NCBI GenBank assembly: GCA_963832305.1
Contig: CAWHTU010000027.1
Location: forward strand, 94,391-158,390
Length of the DNA: 64,000 bases
DNA from: Roseiarcus sp963832305
Lineage (GTDB): Bacteria; Pseudomonadota; Alphaproteobacteria; Rhizobiales; Beijerinckiaceae
Direction: 5' to 3'
Shown here: positions 1 through 7,588 of the stretch, in pieces
Numbering within the stretch: the stretch's first letter is position 1
Layout: each line of letters starts with the position of its first letter
Made by a program: the position numbers and the translations under genes
The notes under the pieces: model-generated
What the model saw: the letters and a program-made list of their open reading frames with translations, nothing else
Told to the model about the DNA's origin: nothing
Databases searched by the model: none

Positions 1-421
1 GATAGGCGTCCTCCGAGAGACAGATGGCCCCTGGCTTCGCGACCCCTTCCAGCCGCGCGGCGATATTGACTGCGTCGCCCATGAGGTCGCCGTCGCTCTC
101 CTCGACGACGTCCCCAACATGAATGCCGACGCGAAATTCGATCCGCCTTTCAGGAGGCACCCCTGCGTTGCGCTCGACGAGGCCGTTCTGCATCTCGATG
201 GCGCAGCGCACCGCGTCAACCACGCTGCGAAATTCGATGATCGAGCCGTCGCCAGTGCCCTTGACGATGCGCCCGTGATGAGCGGCGACGGCGGGGTCGA
301 TGAGATCGCCCCGCAGCGCGCGTAGGCGCGCAAGCGTCCGCTCCTCGTCGATGCTGGCGAGCCGGCTGTATCCAACAATATCGGCGACTAGGATCGCGGC
401 GAGCTTTCGGGTCTCGCTCAT
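1..421 (-). CDS. class III adenylate/guanylate cyclase, N-terminal part (cut by window edge)
   Basis: The first 140 residues of a class III nucleotide cyclase are visible; the 3' end runs off the window. The catalytic domain starts almost at residue 1. Asp14 (in DIVGYS) and Asp58 (in GTGDGS) sit where the two metal-binding aspartates belong, and Asn119/Arg123 (in NIAARL) match the transition-state pair. This N-terminal cyclase arrangement is common in rhizobia, where the cyclase is often followed by TPR repeats or a periplasmic domain, but the remainder cannot be seen here. The start is the ATG at 419-421, the first in-frame ATG before the conserved domain. It is the first of two cyclases within 3 kb on this strand. 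The product is probably cAMP, but adenylate versus guanylate specificity is not decided. Confidence 0.85.
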   Translation of the reverse strand, partial: MSETRKLAAILVADIVGYSRLASIDEERTLARLRALRGDLIDPAVAAHHGRIVKGTGDGSIIEFRSVVDAVRCAIEMQNGLVERNAGVPPERRIEFRVGIHVGDVVEESDGDLMGDAVNIAARLEGVAKPGAICLSEDAY

Positions 422-603
422 CGCGCTGCCCTCCGTCCTCTATTACCAGCATACTGAACCCGCCAGATCGCTTCAAGCGGTCGGGGGTTCGTCATCCAAG
501 TCCACGCCAGCAGCGCCCGGCGGGCGGCTCGGACGCCGGCGCGGGAACAAGAGTGATGCTGATGAAATTCGCGGAGAGATCCAGAAGCCTCCCGCCGAGC
601 AGT

Positions 604-1161
604 ATGACCGACTGCGTCCGGCTCTTGCTGCTGGGTTTCGTCGGCCTCGGCTTTGTGGGTTACGGGCGCGAGATCCGGAAGCCAGCCCTTCCCGGCGCCC
701 TGAGCACCCGCGACGACCGCGCGGTCGCGCTTGGCGCCCGCCACGCGGCCACGTCGCCACGGCTTGGGATCAAATTGTTGGCGACTCTCGGCGTCGCCGC
801 CGCCAGCATGACCGCCGCAGCTCAACAGGGTGAACGCGCGGGCAAGTTCTACCAGATTATCGGCGGTAAGGTCGACGCGAGGACCTATAACGGCTTCCGG
901 CGCTACAATGCGGTCTGCAGTCACTGCCACGGGCCGGACGGAATGGGATCGACCTTTGGCCCCTCGCTGATCGACAAATTGCCCGACATCGACGCCTTCC
1001 GGCGAATAGTCCGGGAGGGCCGCAGCAATGGAGCGTCGGTGATGAAGGGGTTTGCCGGCGATCCAAATGTCGAGCCATACACGGACGACGTATACGCCTA
1101 TCTCCAGGCGCGCGCCGATGGCGCGCTCGATCGCGGCCGCCCGGTCAGGATGGGCGACTGA
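604..1161 (+). CDS. c-type cytochrome, XoxG/cytochrome c-553i-like
   Basis: Periplasmic mono-haem cytochrome c. Cys105-Ser-His-Cys108-His109 is the haem-binding site, and Met147 in the ASVMKGF stretch is a plausible sixth ligand. The block YNGFRRY...CSHCHGPDGMGSTFGPSL resembles cytochromes that accept electrons from lanthanide-dependent (Xox) methanol dehydrogenase or related PQQ enzymes, so a role in alcohol oxidation is inferred. No dehydrogenase gene is adjacent. The 5' end is odd. The hydrophobic stretch at residues 55-73, before TAAAQQ, looks like the true signal peptide but has no ATG in front. The ATG used here (604) begins a second hydrophobic stretch that resembles a PEP-CTERM tail. 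An in-frame ATG at 553 is also possible. The start is uncertain; the haem domain is not. Confidence 0.8.
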   Translation: MTDCVRLLLLGFVGLGFVGYGREIRKPALPGALSTRDDRAVALGARHAATSPRLGIKLLATLGVAAASMTAAAQQGERAGKFYQIIGGKVDARTYNGFRRYNAVCSHCHGPDGMGSTFGPSLIDKLPDIDAFRRIVREGRSNGASVMKGFAGDPNVEPYTDDVYAYLQARADGALDRGRPVRMGD

Positions 1162-1205
1162 AGGACGAAATCGGGCGCCTTCAGGGAGGTCGTCCCCGCA
1201 CCGGG

Positions 1206-2873
1206 CTACTCAGCAGCGCTGCGCCGCTTCAGCTCGGCCAATACCTCTTCCAGCACCTTGATCGCCTCCGAACTCACCTGTTTGGTCAGGTCAACCAGAA
1301 CTCGCAAACCATCGCGCTCCTGCAGCACCACCCTGCCGTCGTCAACCAGTTCCTGGTAGGTGCCGAGGACTTTGTACACGTTGATTGGCCGCACAAAGCC
1401 CTTCACGGTCATCGGCGGGTATTCTTCGGTGAGAACGATTGCCTGCACCAGCGCATTCGTTTCGTAGGACAGCAGAATACCCCCCGGCTCGGCTGCCGAT
1501 TGAAGCCTCGCCGCCAGGTTCACTTGGTTGCCGTAGATCGTATAGTCCATCCGATCACGGCTGCCGAAGTTACCGACAGTTGCGAAGCCGGTGCTGATGC
1601 CGATCCTCATCCGGAATGGCCGCTCGAGCCCGCGCGCACGCCACTCCTGTTCAAGCTCGCGCATGCGGCGCTGCATTGCGATTGCCATCATCACGCAAGC
1701 CTTGGCGTCCTGCTGCATGCCTCTGGTTTCTGGATCACCGAAGAACAGCAGCATCGCGTCGCCAATGTACTTGTCGATGGTGGCGCCGTGCTCCAGCGCA
1801 ATCTTCGACATTTCGGTCAAATATTGATTCAGCACATCCGTCAGCTCTTCCGCTTCCAGCTGGTCGGTGGTCTCGGTGAAACCCGCGATGTCGGAAAAGA
1901 AGACGGTCAACTTCTTGCGCTTGGCGGATATCTCGACCGTCTGCGCCCCGCTGAAGATCAATTCGTAAACCTGTGGCGACAGATACTTCGACAGCTTCGA
2001 GGAAAGCGCTTCGAGCATCCGATTTTTCTCGGTAACGCTCCCATTTGCCTCCTCCAGGCGCTGCTTGGCCTCGATGAGCCCTTGCTCGGCTCGCTTCTGC
2101 TCCGTCACGTCCGTCATCACCGTCACCGCGCCGCCGGCGGCGGATCGGCGACGCATGACCCGATAGCATCGACCGTCCGGCGTGATGTCCTCGAAGCTCT
2201 TGTCGCTCGGATGGCGCAGGCTTTCCACCCGCCGCGCGACCATCGCGTCCACGTCGCATTCGCCGTAATAGCCATGCGTCGCGAGATGGCGCAGGAACTG
2301 CGAGTAGGGTTGGCCCGGTCGAAGCAAATCCGCGGGGACCGGGTACATCTCCCTGAACCGGTCGTTGCAGAAAACGACGTTCAGGTTCTCATCGGTATAG
2401 ACCAGCGCGCCTGGCATGTTGTCGAGTGCGACGTGGAGCTCGGCTTCCTTGTTCGCCAGTTGCTGCTCGGCTCGCTTCTGCTCCGTCACGTCCGTCATCA
2501 CCGTCACGGCGCCGCCGGCGGCGGCTCGGCGACGCATGACCCGATAGCATCGGCCGTCCGGCGTGATGTCCTCGAAGCTCTTGTCGCTCGGATGGCGCAG
2601 GCTTTCCACCCGCCGCGCGACCATCGCGTCCACGTCGCATTCGCCGTAATAGCCATGCGTCGCGAGATGGCGCAGGAACTGCGAGTAGGGTTGGCCCGGT
2701 CGAAGCAAATCCGCGGGGACCGGGTACATCTCCCTGAACCGGTCGTTGCAGAAAACGACATTCAGGTTCTCATCGGTATAGACGAGTGCGCCTGGCATGT
2801 TGTCGAGTGCGACCTGCAGGAGGCCGTCCAGGACAACGGCGGTCTCGGTCACCCCTTGAAGAGGTTTATCCAT
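1206..2873 (-). CDS. adenylate/guanylate cyclase with two near-identical PAS domains
   Basis: Class III cyclase of about 555 residues. Two PAS domains (about residues 19-134 and 146-261), nearly identical to each other, are followed by a helical linker with a PQVYELIFSG segment and a catalytic domain (about 320-505). In the catalytic domain FSDIAGF and YIGDAMLLFFG supply the two metal aspartates, and NQVNLAARL supplies the Asn/Arg pair. It has no signal peptide or membrane span, so it is probably a cytosolic sensor whose PAS domains bind a ligand or cofactor. The start chosen is the ATG at 2873, with a GAGGG ribosome-binding site just before it; an ATG at 2888 and a TTG at 2951 are alternatives. 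It ends 45 bp from the convergent cytochrome gene. Confidence 0.9.
   Translation of the reverse strand: MDKPLQGVTETAVVLDGLLQVALDNMPGALVYTDENLNVVFCNDRFREMYPVPADLLRPGQPYSQFLRHLATHGYYGECDVDAMVARRVESLRHPSDKSFEDITPDGRCYRVMRRRAAAGGAVTVMTDVTEQKRAEQQLANKEAELHVALDNMPGALVYTDENLNVVFCNDRFREMYPVPADLLRPGQPYSQFLRHLATHGYYGECDVDAMVARRVESLRHPSDKSFEDITPDGRCYRVMRRRSAAGGAVTVMTDVTEQKRAEQGLIEAKQRLEEANGSVTEKNRMLEALSSKLSKYLSPQVYELIFSGAQTVEISAKRKKLTVFFSDIAGFTETTDQLEAEELTDVLNQYLTEMSKIALEHGATIDKYIGDAMLLFFGDPETRGMQQDAKACVMMAIAMQRRMRELEQEWRARGLERPFRMRIGISTGFATVGNFGSRDRMDYTIYGNQVNLAARLQSAAEPGGILLSYETNALVQAIVLTEEYPPMTVKGFVRPINVYKVLGTYQELVDDGRVVLQERDGLRVLVDLTKQVSSEAIKVLEEVLAELKRRSAAE
2084..2432. repeat. 349-bp direct repeat, copy A (second PAS domain)
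   Basis: This block is repeated at 2465-2813 with an offset of exactly 381 bp (127 codons), so reading frame is kept. I count about six mismatches over 349 bp. It encodes the second PAS domain of the cyclase and its T-E-Q-K-R-A-E-Q exit helix. Confidence 0.92.
2465..2813. repeat. 349-bp direct repeat, copy B (first PAS domain)
   Basis: Partner of the block at 2084-2432. The copies differ at only a handful of bases, pointing to a recent in-frame duplication or to gene conversion keeping the two sensor domains alike. It encodes the first PAS domain of the cyclase. Confidence 0.92.
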
Positions 2874-3066
2874 CGGACCCTCGACCATTATTCGGCGCTC
2901 AAGGTCGCAAGCGAACTCGACCGTTCGCAGCCCGCGCGATCCGGACGTCAATCTTCGAGGTCTCCGTCAGGACCGTCTTCTTCGAATTGTGTTGAAGAAC
3001 CCCTCGGCTGGCAAGAGCGGCTAGCGGTTGCGAAGCCGCCCGTCGGCGAATTACGCCGAAGGGCTT

Positions 3067-3137
3067 CCCTGTTATCGCGCAAAAATGCCCCTGTTCTTGC
3101 GCATAATCTCCCTGTTGCGGCGAGAAATCTCCCTGTT
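3067..3137. repeat. short tandem array with CCCTGTT core, four units
   Basis: The core CCCTGTT recurs at 3067, 3089, 3110 and 3131, spacings of 22, 21 and 21 bp. The units between are degenerate and relatively A-rich. A similar motif is familiar to me from rhizobial intergenic regions, often near mobile-element or tRNA borders, but I know of no assigned function. The array lies in the 355-bp gap between the cyclase and leuA, directly beside the parS-like palindrome. Confidence 0.75.
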
Positions 3138-3153
3138 AATTTAAAGGCGTAAG

Positions 3154-3169
3154 TGTTTCACATGAAACA
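3154..3169. promoter_or_regulatory. parS-like palindrome (candidate ParB-binding site)
   Basis: TGTTTCACATGAAACA matches the conserved bacterial parS consensus TGTTTCACGTGAAACA at 15 of 16 positions; the only difference is A for G at position 9. Flanking bases extend the inverted repeat to 10-bp arms around a 2-bp centre (3151-3172 region). It is in intergenic DNA beside the CCCTGTT array. Chromosomal parS sites cluster near the replication origin and nucleate ParB for segregation. Whether this one-mismatch site is functional is not known from sequence. Confidence 0.6.
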
Positions 3170-3228
3170 CTTTTACCTTTGCGCCGGTCGGGTCACCCCC
3201 CGACCCGGCCCTGCAACGACGAGCCCGC

Positions 3229-4911
3229 CTAAGCCCTCCCCTCGCGGCGCATGAGCCGCATGACCGCGCTCAAGCTCGCCTTGAGCGAGGCCATGACGAT
3301 GCTCGGATCCATGCCGACCCCGTGCAGCGTCCGGCCCCCGGCGTCCTGGATCTCGACATAGCTGGCCGCGGTCGCATTGGCCCCGCGGCCGACGGCGTGC
3401 TCGTGATAGTCGATGAACGAGAACTCGATTCCGAACGCCTTCTTGAGCGCGTCGACGAAGGCGTCGATCGGGCCGTTGCCCTCCCCTTCGATCGTGAAGG
3501 TCGAGCCGTCCGGCTTGCTAAGCGTCGCGACGAGCTCGCGATTGTCGGGGCTGGTCGGGACCGTCTGCTGCTTGACGAGCGTCATGGGAGCATCGTCGAG
3601 CAGGTAGGCCTTGCGGAAGAGCGCCCAAAGCTCGGGCGAGGTCAGCTCCTTGCCCTCCGCGTCCATCCGCTCCTGGGCGATCTTCGAGAACTCGACCTGA
3701 AGCGAGCGCGGCAGGTCGAGCCCGTAGTCGGCCCGCAGGATATAGGCCATGCCGCCCTTGCCCGACTGGCTGTTGATGCGGATCACCGCCTCGTAGTCGC
3801 GCCCGACGTCCTTCGGGTCGATCGGCAGGTAAGGCACGAGGAACAGCGGATCGTTGCGCTTTTCCTGGGCTTCGAAGCCCTTCTTGATCGCGTCCTGATG
3901 CGAGCCGGAGAAGGCGGTGTAAACCAGTTCGCCGACGTAAGGGTGACGCTGGTGCACCGGCAATTGGGTGCAATGCTCTGCGACGTCCCTGATCGCGTTG
4001 ACGTCACGCAGATCGAGCCCGGGATCGACCCCCTGGGTGAACAGGTTCAACGCCATGGTGACGATGTCGACGTTGCCGGTGCGCTCGCCGTTGCCGAACA
4101 AGGTGCCCTCGATGCGCTCGGCGCCGGCCATCAGCGCAAGCTCCGCCGCCGCGACCGCGGTGCCGCGATCGTTGTGGGGGTGGACCGAGAGGATCACGCT
4201 TGCGCGGTCGGAGATATGGCGGCCGAACCATTCGAACTGGTCGGCGTAGGTGTTGGGCGTCGCCATCTCGACCGTCGCCGGCAGGTTGAGGATGAGCCGC
4301 TTTTGCGGCGTCGGCTTGATGACGTCCTTGACCGCCTCGCAGATGTCGAGCGCGAAATCGAGCTCGGTGCCGGTGAAGCTCTCGGGCGAGTACTCGAACT
4401 GAAAGTCCGTCGCCGGCGCGGCCTTCGCCAGCGTCTTGACCTGCTTTGCGGCGCTGACGGCGATCTCGGTCACGCCCTTGCGATCGGTCTTGAACACGAC
4501 GTCGCGCTGCAGCGTCGAGGTGGAGTTATAGAAGTGGACGATGACCTTGCTTGCGCCCTTGACCGCTTCGAACGTCCGCTCGATCAGCTCGGGCCGGCAC
4601 TGGGTCAAAACCTGGATCGCGACGCCGTCGGGGATCGCGCCGCTCTCGATGATCGAACGGACGAAATCGAAATCGGTCTGCGAGGCGGAGGGAAAGGCGA
4701 CTTCGATCTCCTTGAACCCCATGCCGGCGAGAAGGCGGAACATGCGGTTCTTGCGGTCGACGCCCATCGGCTCGACGAGCGCCTGATTGCCGTCCCGCAG
4801 GTCGACCGAGCACCAGATCGGGGCCTTCTCGATGACCCGCGACGGCCATTGCCGGTCGGGCAGGATGATGGGCGCATAGGCGCGGTATTTCTGGATAGGC
4901 ATCTGTGTCAT
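3229..4911 (-). CDS. leuA: 2-isopropylmalate synthase
   Basis: Catalyses the first committed step of leucine synthesis: acetyl-CoA plus 2-oxoisovalerate gives 2-isopropylmalate, in the cytosol. At 560 residues it is the long form typical of Rhizobiales and actinobacteria rather than the roughly 520-residue enterobacterial form. The HMGL-like TIM barrel is visible with the SVDLRDGNQAL metal/substrate loop (Arg39-Asp40), FYNSTS, EYSPESFTGTE and the metal-ligand HPHNDRG motif. A linker and the C-terminal regulatory LeuA dimer domain, expected to bind leucine as feedback inhibitor, follow. The ATG at 4911 is used; an ATG three codons downstream is also possible. It stands alone. The upstream hairpin at 5008-5030 may be involved in regulation. 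Confidence 0.96.
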   Translation of the reverse strand: MTQMPIQKYRAYAPIILPDRQWPSRVIEKAPIWCSVDLRDGNQALVEPMGVDRKNRMFRLLAGMGFKEIEVAFPSASQTDFDFVRSIIESGAIPDGVAIQVLTQCRPELIERTFEAVKGASKVIVHFYNSTSTLQRDVVFKTDRKGVTEIAVSAAKQVKTLAKAAPATDFQFEYSPESFTGTELDFALDICEAVKDVIKPTPQKRLILNLPATVEMATPNTYADQFEWFGRHISDRASVILSVHPHNDRGTAVAAAELALMAGAERIEGTLFGNGERTGNVDIVTMALNLFTQGVDPGLDLRDVNAIRDVAEHCTQLPVHQRHPYVGELVYTAFSGSHQDAIKKGFEAQEKRNDPLFLVPYLPIDPKDVGRDYEAVIRINSQSGKGGMAYILRADYGLDLPRSLQVEFSKIAQERMDAEGKELTSPELWALFRKAYLLDDAPMTLVKQQTVPTSPDNRELVATLSKPDGSTFTIEGEGNGPIDAFVDALKKAFGIEFSFIDYHEHAVGRGANATAASYVEIQDAGGRTLHGVGMDPSIVMASLKASLSAVMRLMRREGRA

Positions 4912-5007
4912 GGGCTTGACCCTGAGGAGCGGCGCGTCGGCCTCGGCTTGACCCAGCCGGCCGGAATGCCTGTCGATTTGAAGGAAAATGGAGGCGAAGC
5001 TATGCGT

Positions 5008-5030
5008 CCCGGCGCGTCTAACGCGCCGGG
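5008..5030 (-). promoter_or_regulatory. perfect 10-bp-stem hairpin upstream of leuA
   Basis: CCCGGCGCGT and ACGCGCCGGG flank a 3-base loop, a perfect GC-rich stem about 100 bp upstream of the leuA start. No T-run follows on the leuA strand, so it is not a classical terminator. It could be part of a leader attenuator or a repeat-derived element. Confidence 0.5.
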
Positions 5031-5066
5031 CGGCTAAGGTTGAGGGCCGTGAACCGCATCCGCATC

Positions 5067-5084
5067 GCTCTGTTCAATCAGAGC
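5067..5084. repeat. short inverted repeat, REP-like
   Basis: GCTCTG-TTCAAT-CAGAGC forms a 6-bp stem with a 6-base loop. The flanks GCATC and GGGACGC nearly extend it. Short palindromes of this kind recur in rhizobial intergenic DNA, so a repetitive extragenic element is the most likely identity. Confidence 0.5.
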
Positions 5085-5092
5085 GGGACGCA

Positions 5093-5116
5093 AAAATCAA
5101 CCGCTCGATTGATTTT
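5093..5116. repeat. AT-rich inverted repeat with 8-bp arms
   Basis: AAAATCAA and TTGATTTT flank an 8-base spacer. It lies 9 bp after the REP-like repeat and about 250 bp before the alcohol dehydrogenase start. It could be an operator for the downstream pair or the second half of the same repeat element. Confidence 0.45.
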
Positions 5117-5362
5117 GGCCCGCGCCTCGCCCCTCCGGCCGAGCTCTTCGATCGAGGCCCATAGGGTCGCGCGCGCGGGCCCCCATATGGGCGCGCCGGC
5201 TTTCCGACGCCGTCCCCGGCCGGCGATGCATCGCGGCGATGTTGCGCGGCTTCTCTTCCCGCTTGTTCCGTTGGCAGCGGTAGTGGAAGATGACCGAGAT
5301 CGGTCGTAGAAGCTGACGACGAAGCGATCGCGCGCCGCGTCGTGGATCAGGGGAGAACGGGA

Positions 5363-6373
5363 ATGCGGGCGTTGCTGTGCGGCCGCCCAGGCGAGATAGC
5401 GATTGCGAAGCGGCCGCGACCCACGCCCGGCCCGGGCGAGGTTCTGGTTCGGATTCGACGCGCCGGCGTTTGTGGCACCGATCTCCACATATTCGAAGGC
5501 TCTCACCCATTCCTGGAATATCCGCGCGTCATCGGCCACGAATTGTCGGGCGAGGTGGCGGAGACGGGACCGGGCTGCGCAATCGCCGTCGGCCAGCAGG
5601 TCTACGTGATCCCCTATCTTGCTTGCGGTGTTTGCGTCGCCTGCCGGCGCGGCAAGACCAACTGCTGCCAGCGCATCGGGGTCCTGGGCGTCCACATCGA
5701 CGGGGGAATGGCCGACTACGTCTGCGTGCCCGAAGCCAACGTGGCGCCGGCCGACGGCGTGACACTCGATCAGGCCGCGATGGTCGAATTCCTCGCGATC
5801 GGCGCCCATGCAATCCGCCGAGCGAGCCCGCGGCGCAATGACCGCATCCTCGTCGTCGGCGCGGGCCCGATCGGCATGGGCTGCATGGTGTTCGCGAAGC
5901 TCGAGGGCGGCGAGGTCACCGCGCTCGACATGCGCCGGGACCGGCTCGACTTCTGCCGCAAGGCGCTCGGCGTCGATCATACGGTCGCCGCTGGACCCGA
6001 GGCCCGTGAGGCGCTGTCGGCGCTCACCTCCGGCGACTTCTTCGATATCGTCATCGATGCGACCGGAAACGCGAAGTCGATGAACGCGGGCCTCAGCCAT
6101 GTCGCGCACGGCGGCTCCTATGTCCTGGTGAGCGTCGTGCTGGACGCAATCTCGTTCCCCGACCCCGAGTTCCACAAGCGCGAAACCTCGCTGCTCGGTA
6201 GCCGCAACGCCACCCCGCAGGATTTCTCAAGGGTGTTTGACGCGATGGGCCATGCGCTCGTGCCGACCGAGGCGCTGGTCACTCACCGCGTATCGCTCGA
6301 CGAGGCGCCCGGCAACTTTCCAAACTGGATCAAACCGGAAGCGGGCGTGATCAAGGCTCTCATTGAGATTTAG
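5363..6373 (+). CDS. zinc-dependent dehydrogenase, L-galactonate 5-dehydrogenase (LgoD/YjjN)-like
   Basis: Medium-chain Zn-dependent NAD(P) dehydrogenase of 336 residues. Catalytic-zinc ligands are Cys37 and the His59-Glu60 pair. The structural-zinc cysteines are Cys88, Cys91, Cys94 and Cys101/102. The Rossmann motif VVGAGPIG lies near residue 165. The C-terminal run FPDPEFHKRET and GSRNATPQDF closely resembles Escherichia coli YjjN/LgoD, which oxidises L-galactonate to D-tagaturonate. The start at 5363 has a GGGAG ribosome-binding site. The next gene, a tagaturonate-reductase-like enzyme, overlaps its 3' end by 11 bp, which supports the sugar-acid role. The exact substrate is inferred. Confidence 0.85.
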   Translation: MRALLCGRPGEIAIAKRPRPTPGPGEVLVRIRRAGVCGTDLHIFEGSHPFLEYPRVIGHELSGEVAETGPGCAIAVGQQVYVIPYLACGVCVACRRGKTNCCQRIGVLGVHIDGGMADYVCVPEANVAPADGVTLDQAAMVEFLAIGAHAIRRASPRRNDRILVVGAGPIGMGCMVFAKLEGGEVTALDMRRDRLDFCRKALGVDHTVAAGPEAREALSALTSGDFFDIVIDATGNAKSMNAGLSHVAHGGSYVLVSVVLDAISFPDPEFHKRETSLLGSRNATPQDFSRVFDAMGHALVPTEALVTHRVSLDEAPGNFPNWIKPEAGVIKALIEI

Positions 6374-7487
6374 GCTCTTGACCGTATTCCCGATCCTTCA
6401 GTTTGGCACCAGCCGCTTCCTGCAAGCGCATGTCGATCTCTTCGTCAGCGAGGCGCTGGCCCGCGGCGAGGCCATGGGCCGCATCGCTGTCGTGCAGACG
6501 ACGTCGAGCAAGGAGAGCCGCAAGCGGCTCGACGCCTTTGCCGCGGGCAAACCCTATCTCGTTAAGATCAAAGGCCTCGCCGGAGGGAAAATCGTCGATG
6601 AGAGCGTCGAGGTGACGAGCGTCGGCGCCGGCTTCGACGCCGCATCGCAATGGGAAGAGGTCGAACGCCGGTTCAACGAAGCGCGCTGCGCGGTGTCGAA
6701 CACCGCCGATCGCGGCTATGAAACCGATCCCGCAGACCGTTCGGACGGCGCGCCGCCACGGTCGTTCCCGGCCAAGCTCGCGACGCTGTTGCTCGCCCGC
6801 CATCGCGCCGGCGCCGACCCGATTACGCTTTTTCCCTGCGAATTAACGCCAGCCAACGGCCAGGCGCTGCGCGCCGCGGTGCTCGGCGTCCTCGACCGCT
6901 GGCAAGCGCCGGCGAAGGCGCGCCGCTGGATCGAGGTCGAGTGCGTTTGGGTCAATTCGCTCGTCGACCGCATCGTCTCCGAGCCGCTCGAGCCGCTCGG
7001 CGCAGTGGCGGAGCCCTACGCGCTTTGGGCGATCGAAGACCAGCCCGGCCTCGAGCTCCCCTGCCGTCATGCCTCGATCACGGTGACCGGCGATCTCAAG
7101 CCCTACGAGCGGTTGAAGCTGTTCATCCTCAATCTCGGCCACACGTATCTCGCGGAGATGTGGGCGCGTGGCGGCGCGGCGCCGACGCTGACCGTCCGCG
7201 AGGCGATGGCGGATGACGCGATCCGGACGGAGCTCGGTCACCTCTTCGACGAGGAAGTGCTTCCCGTTTTTGCCGGGATCGGCATGAAAGAACAGGCCGA
7301 GGCCTATCGAGCGACTGTCGTCGAAAGGTTCTGCAATCCCTTTCTCGACCATCGTCTGGCCGAAATCTTCATCAACCACGAGGCCAAAAAGCGGCGGCGT
7401 TTCGGCGGCGCGATCGAGCTCGCCGCAGCGAACAATGTTCAGGTGAAGCAGCCGCGGCTCCGAGCCGCGCTTGCAGACGTCTCATAG
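6363..7487 (+). CDS. mannitol dehydrogenase-family oxidoreductase, tagaturonate reductase (UxaB)-like
   Basis: Polyol-specific long-chain dehydrogenase of 374 residues. The N-terminal ILQFGTSRFLQAHVD nucleotide-binding segment fits UxaB (altronate:NAD oxidoreductase). The family motif K-x4-N-x2-H is present as Lys252, Asn257 and His260. The FPCEL segment is also UxaB-like. It would reduce D-tagaturonate to D-altronate, the product of the preceding dehydrogenase. The reading frame opens with a TTG at 6363 that overlaps the upstream gene; a TTG at 6378 is an alternative. The overlap implies translational coupling. Fructuronate or another ketose acid could equally be the substrate. No altronate dehydratase lies nearby. 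Confidence 0.8.
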   Translation: MRFRLLTVFPILQFGTSRFLQAHVDLFVSEALARGEAMGRIAVVQTTSSKESRKRLDAFAAGKPYLVKIKGLAGGKIVDESVEVTSVGAGFDAASQWEEVERRFNEARCAVSNTADRGYETDPADRSDGAPPRSFPAKLATLLLARHRAGADPITLFPCELTPANGQALRAAVLGVLDRWQAPAKARRWIEVECVWVNSLVDRIVSEPLEPLGAVAEPYALWAIEDQPGLELPCRHASITVTGDLKPYERLKLFILNLGHTYLAEMWARGGAAPTLTVREAMADDAIRTELGHLFDEEVLPVFAGIGMKEQAEAYRATVVERFCNPFLDHRLAEIFINHEAKKRRRFGGAIELAAANNVQVKQPRLRAALADVS

Positions 7488-7588
7488 TTGGGCGCCGATT
7501 GCGCGCTCATGGCGGGTACCGCACCCGGCCGTTCCCCGCCATTCCCAAATCGGCCGGGCGCCCCCGACTTCGCCGCCAAACTTCAAGC

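Larger units (their letters stand above)
4912..5362. other. intergenic region between leuA and the dehydrogenase pair, with three hairpins
   Basis: No convincing gene lies here. It separates divergent genes, so it should carry promoters for both leuA (leftward) and the alcohol dehydrogenase (rightward). It contains three clear inverted repeats (5008-5030, 5067-5084, 5093-5116), listed separately. I found no leucine-rich leader peptide. Confidence 0.6.

Noticed and set aside
1500..3152. Long plus-strand open frame (550 residues) opposite the PAS cyclase
   Set aside because: It is antisense to a clear cyclase, rich in His/Arg/Asp/Val, has no domain, and simply mirrors the duplicated PAS region.
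3322..5037. Long plus-strand open frame (571 residues) opposite leuA
   Set aside because: A shadow of a high-GC coding strand; composition is Arg/Asp/Leu/Val without motifs, while leuA on the other strand is unmistakable.
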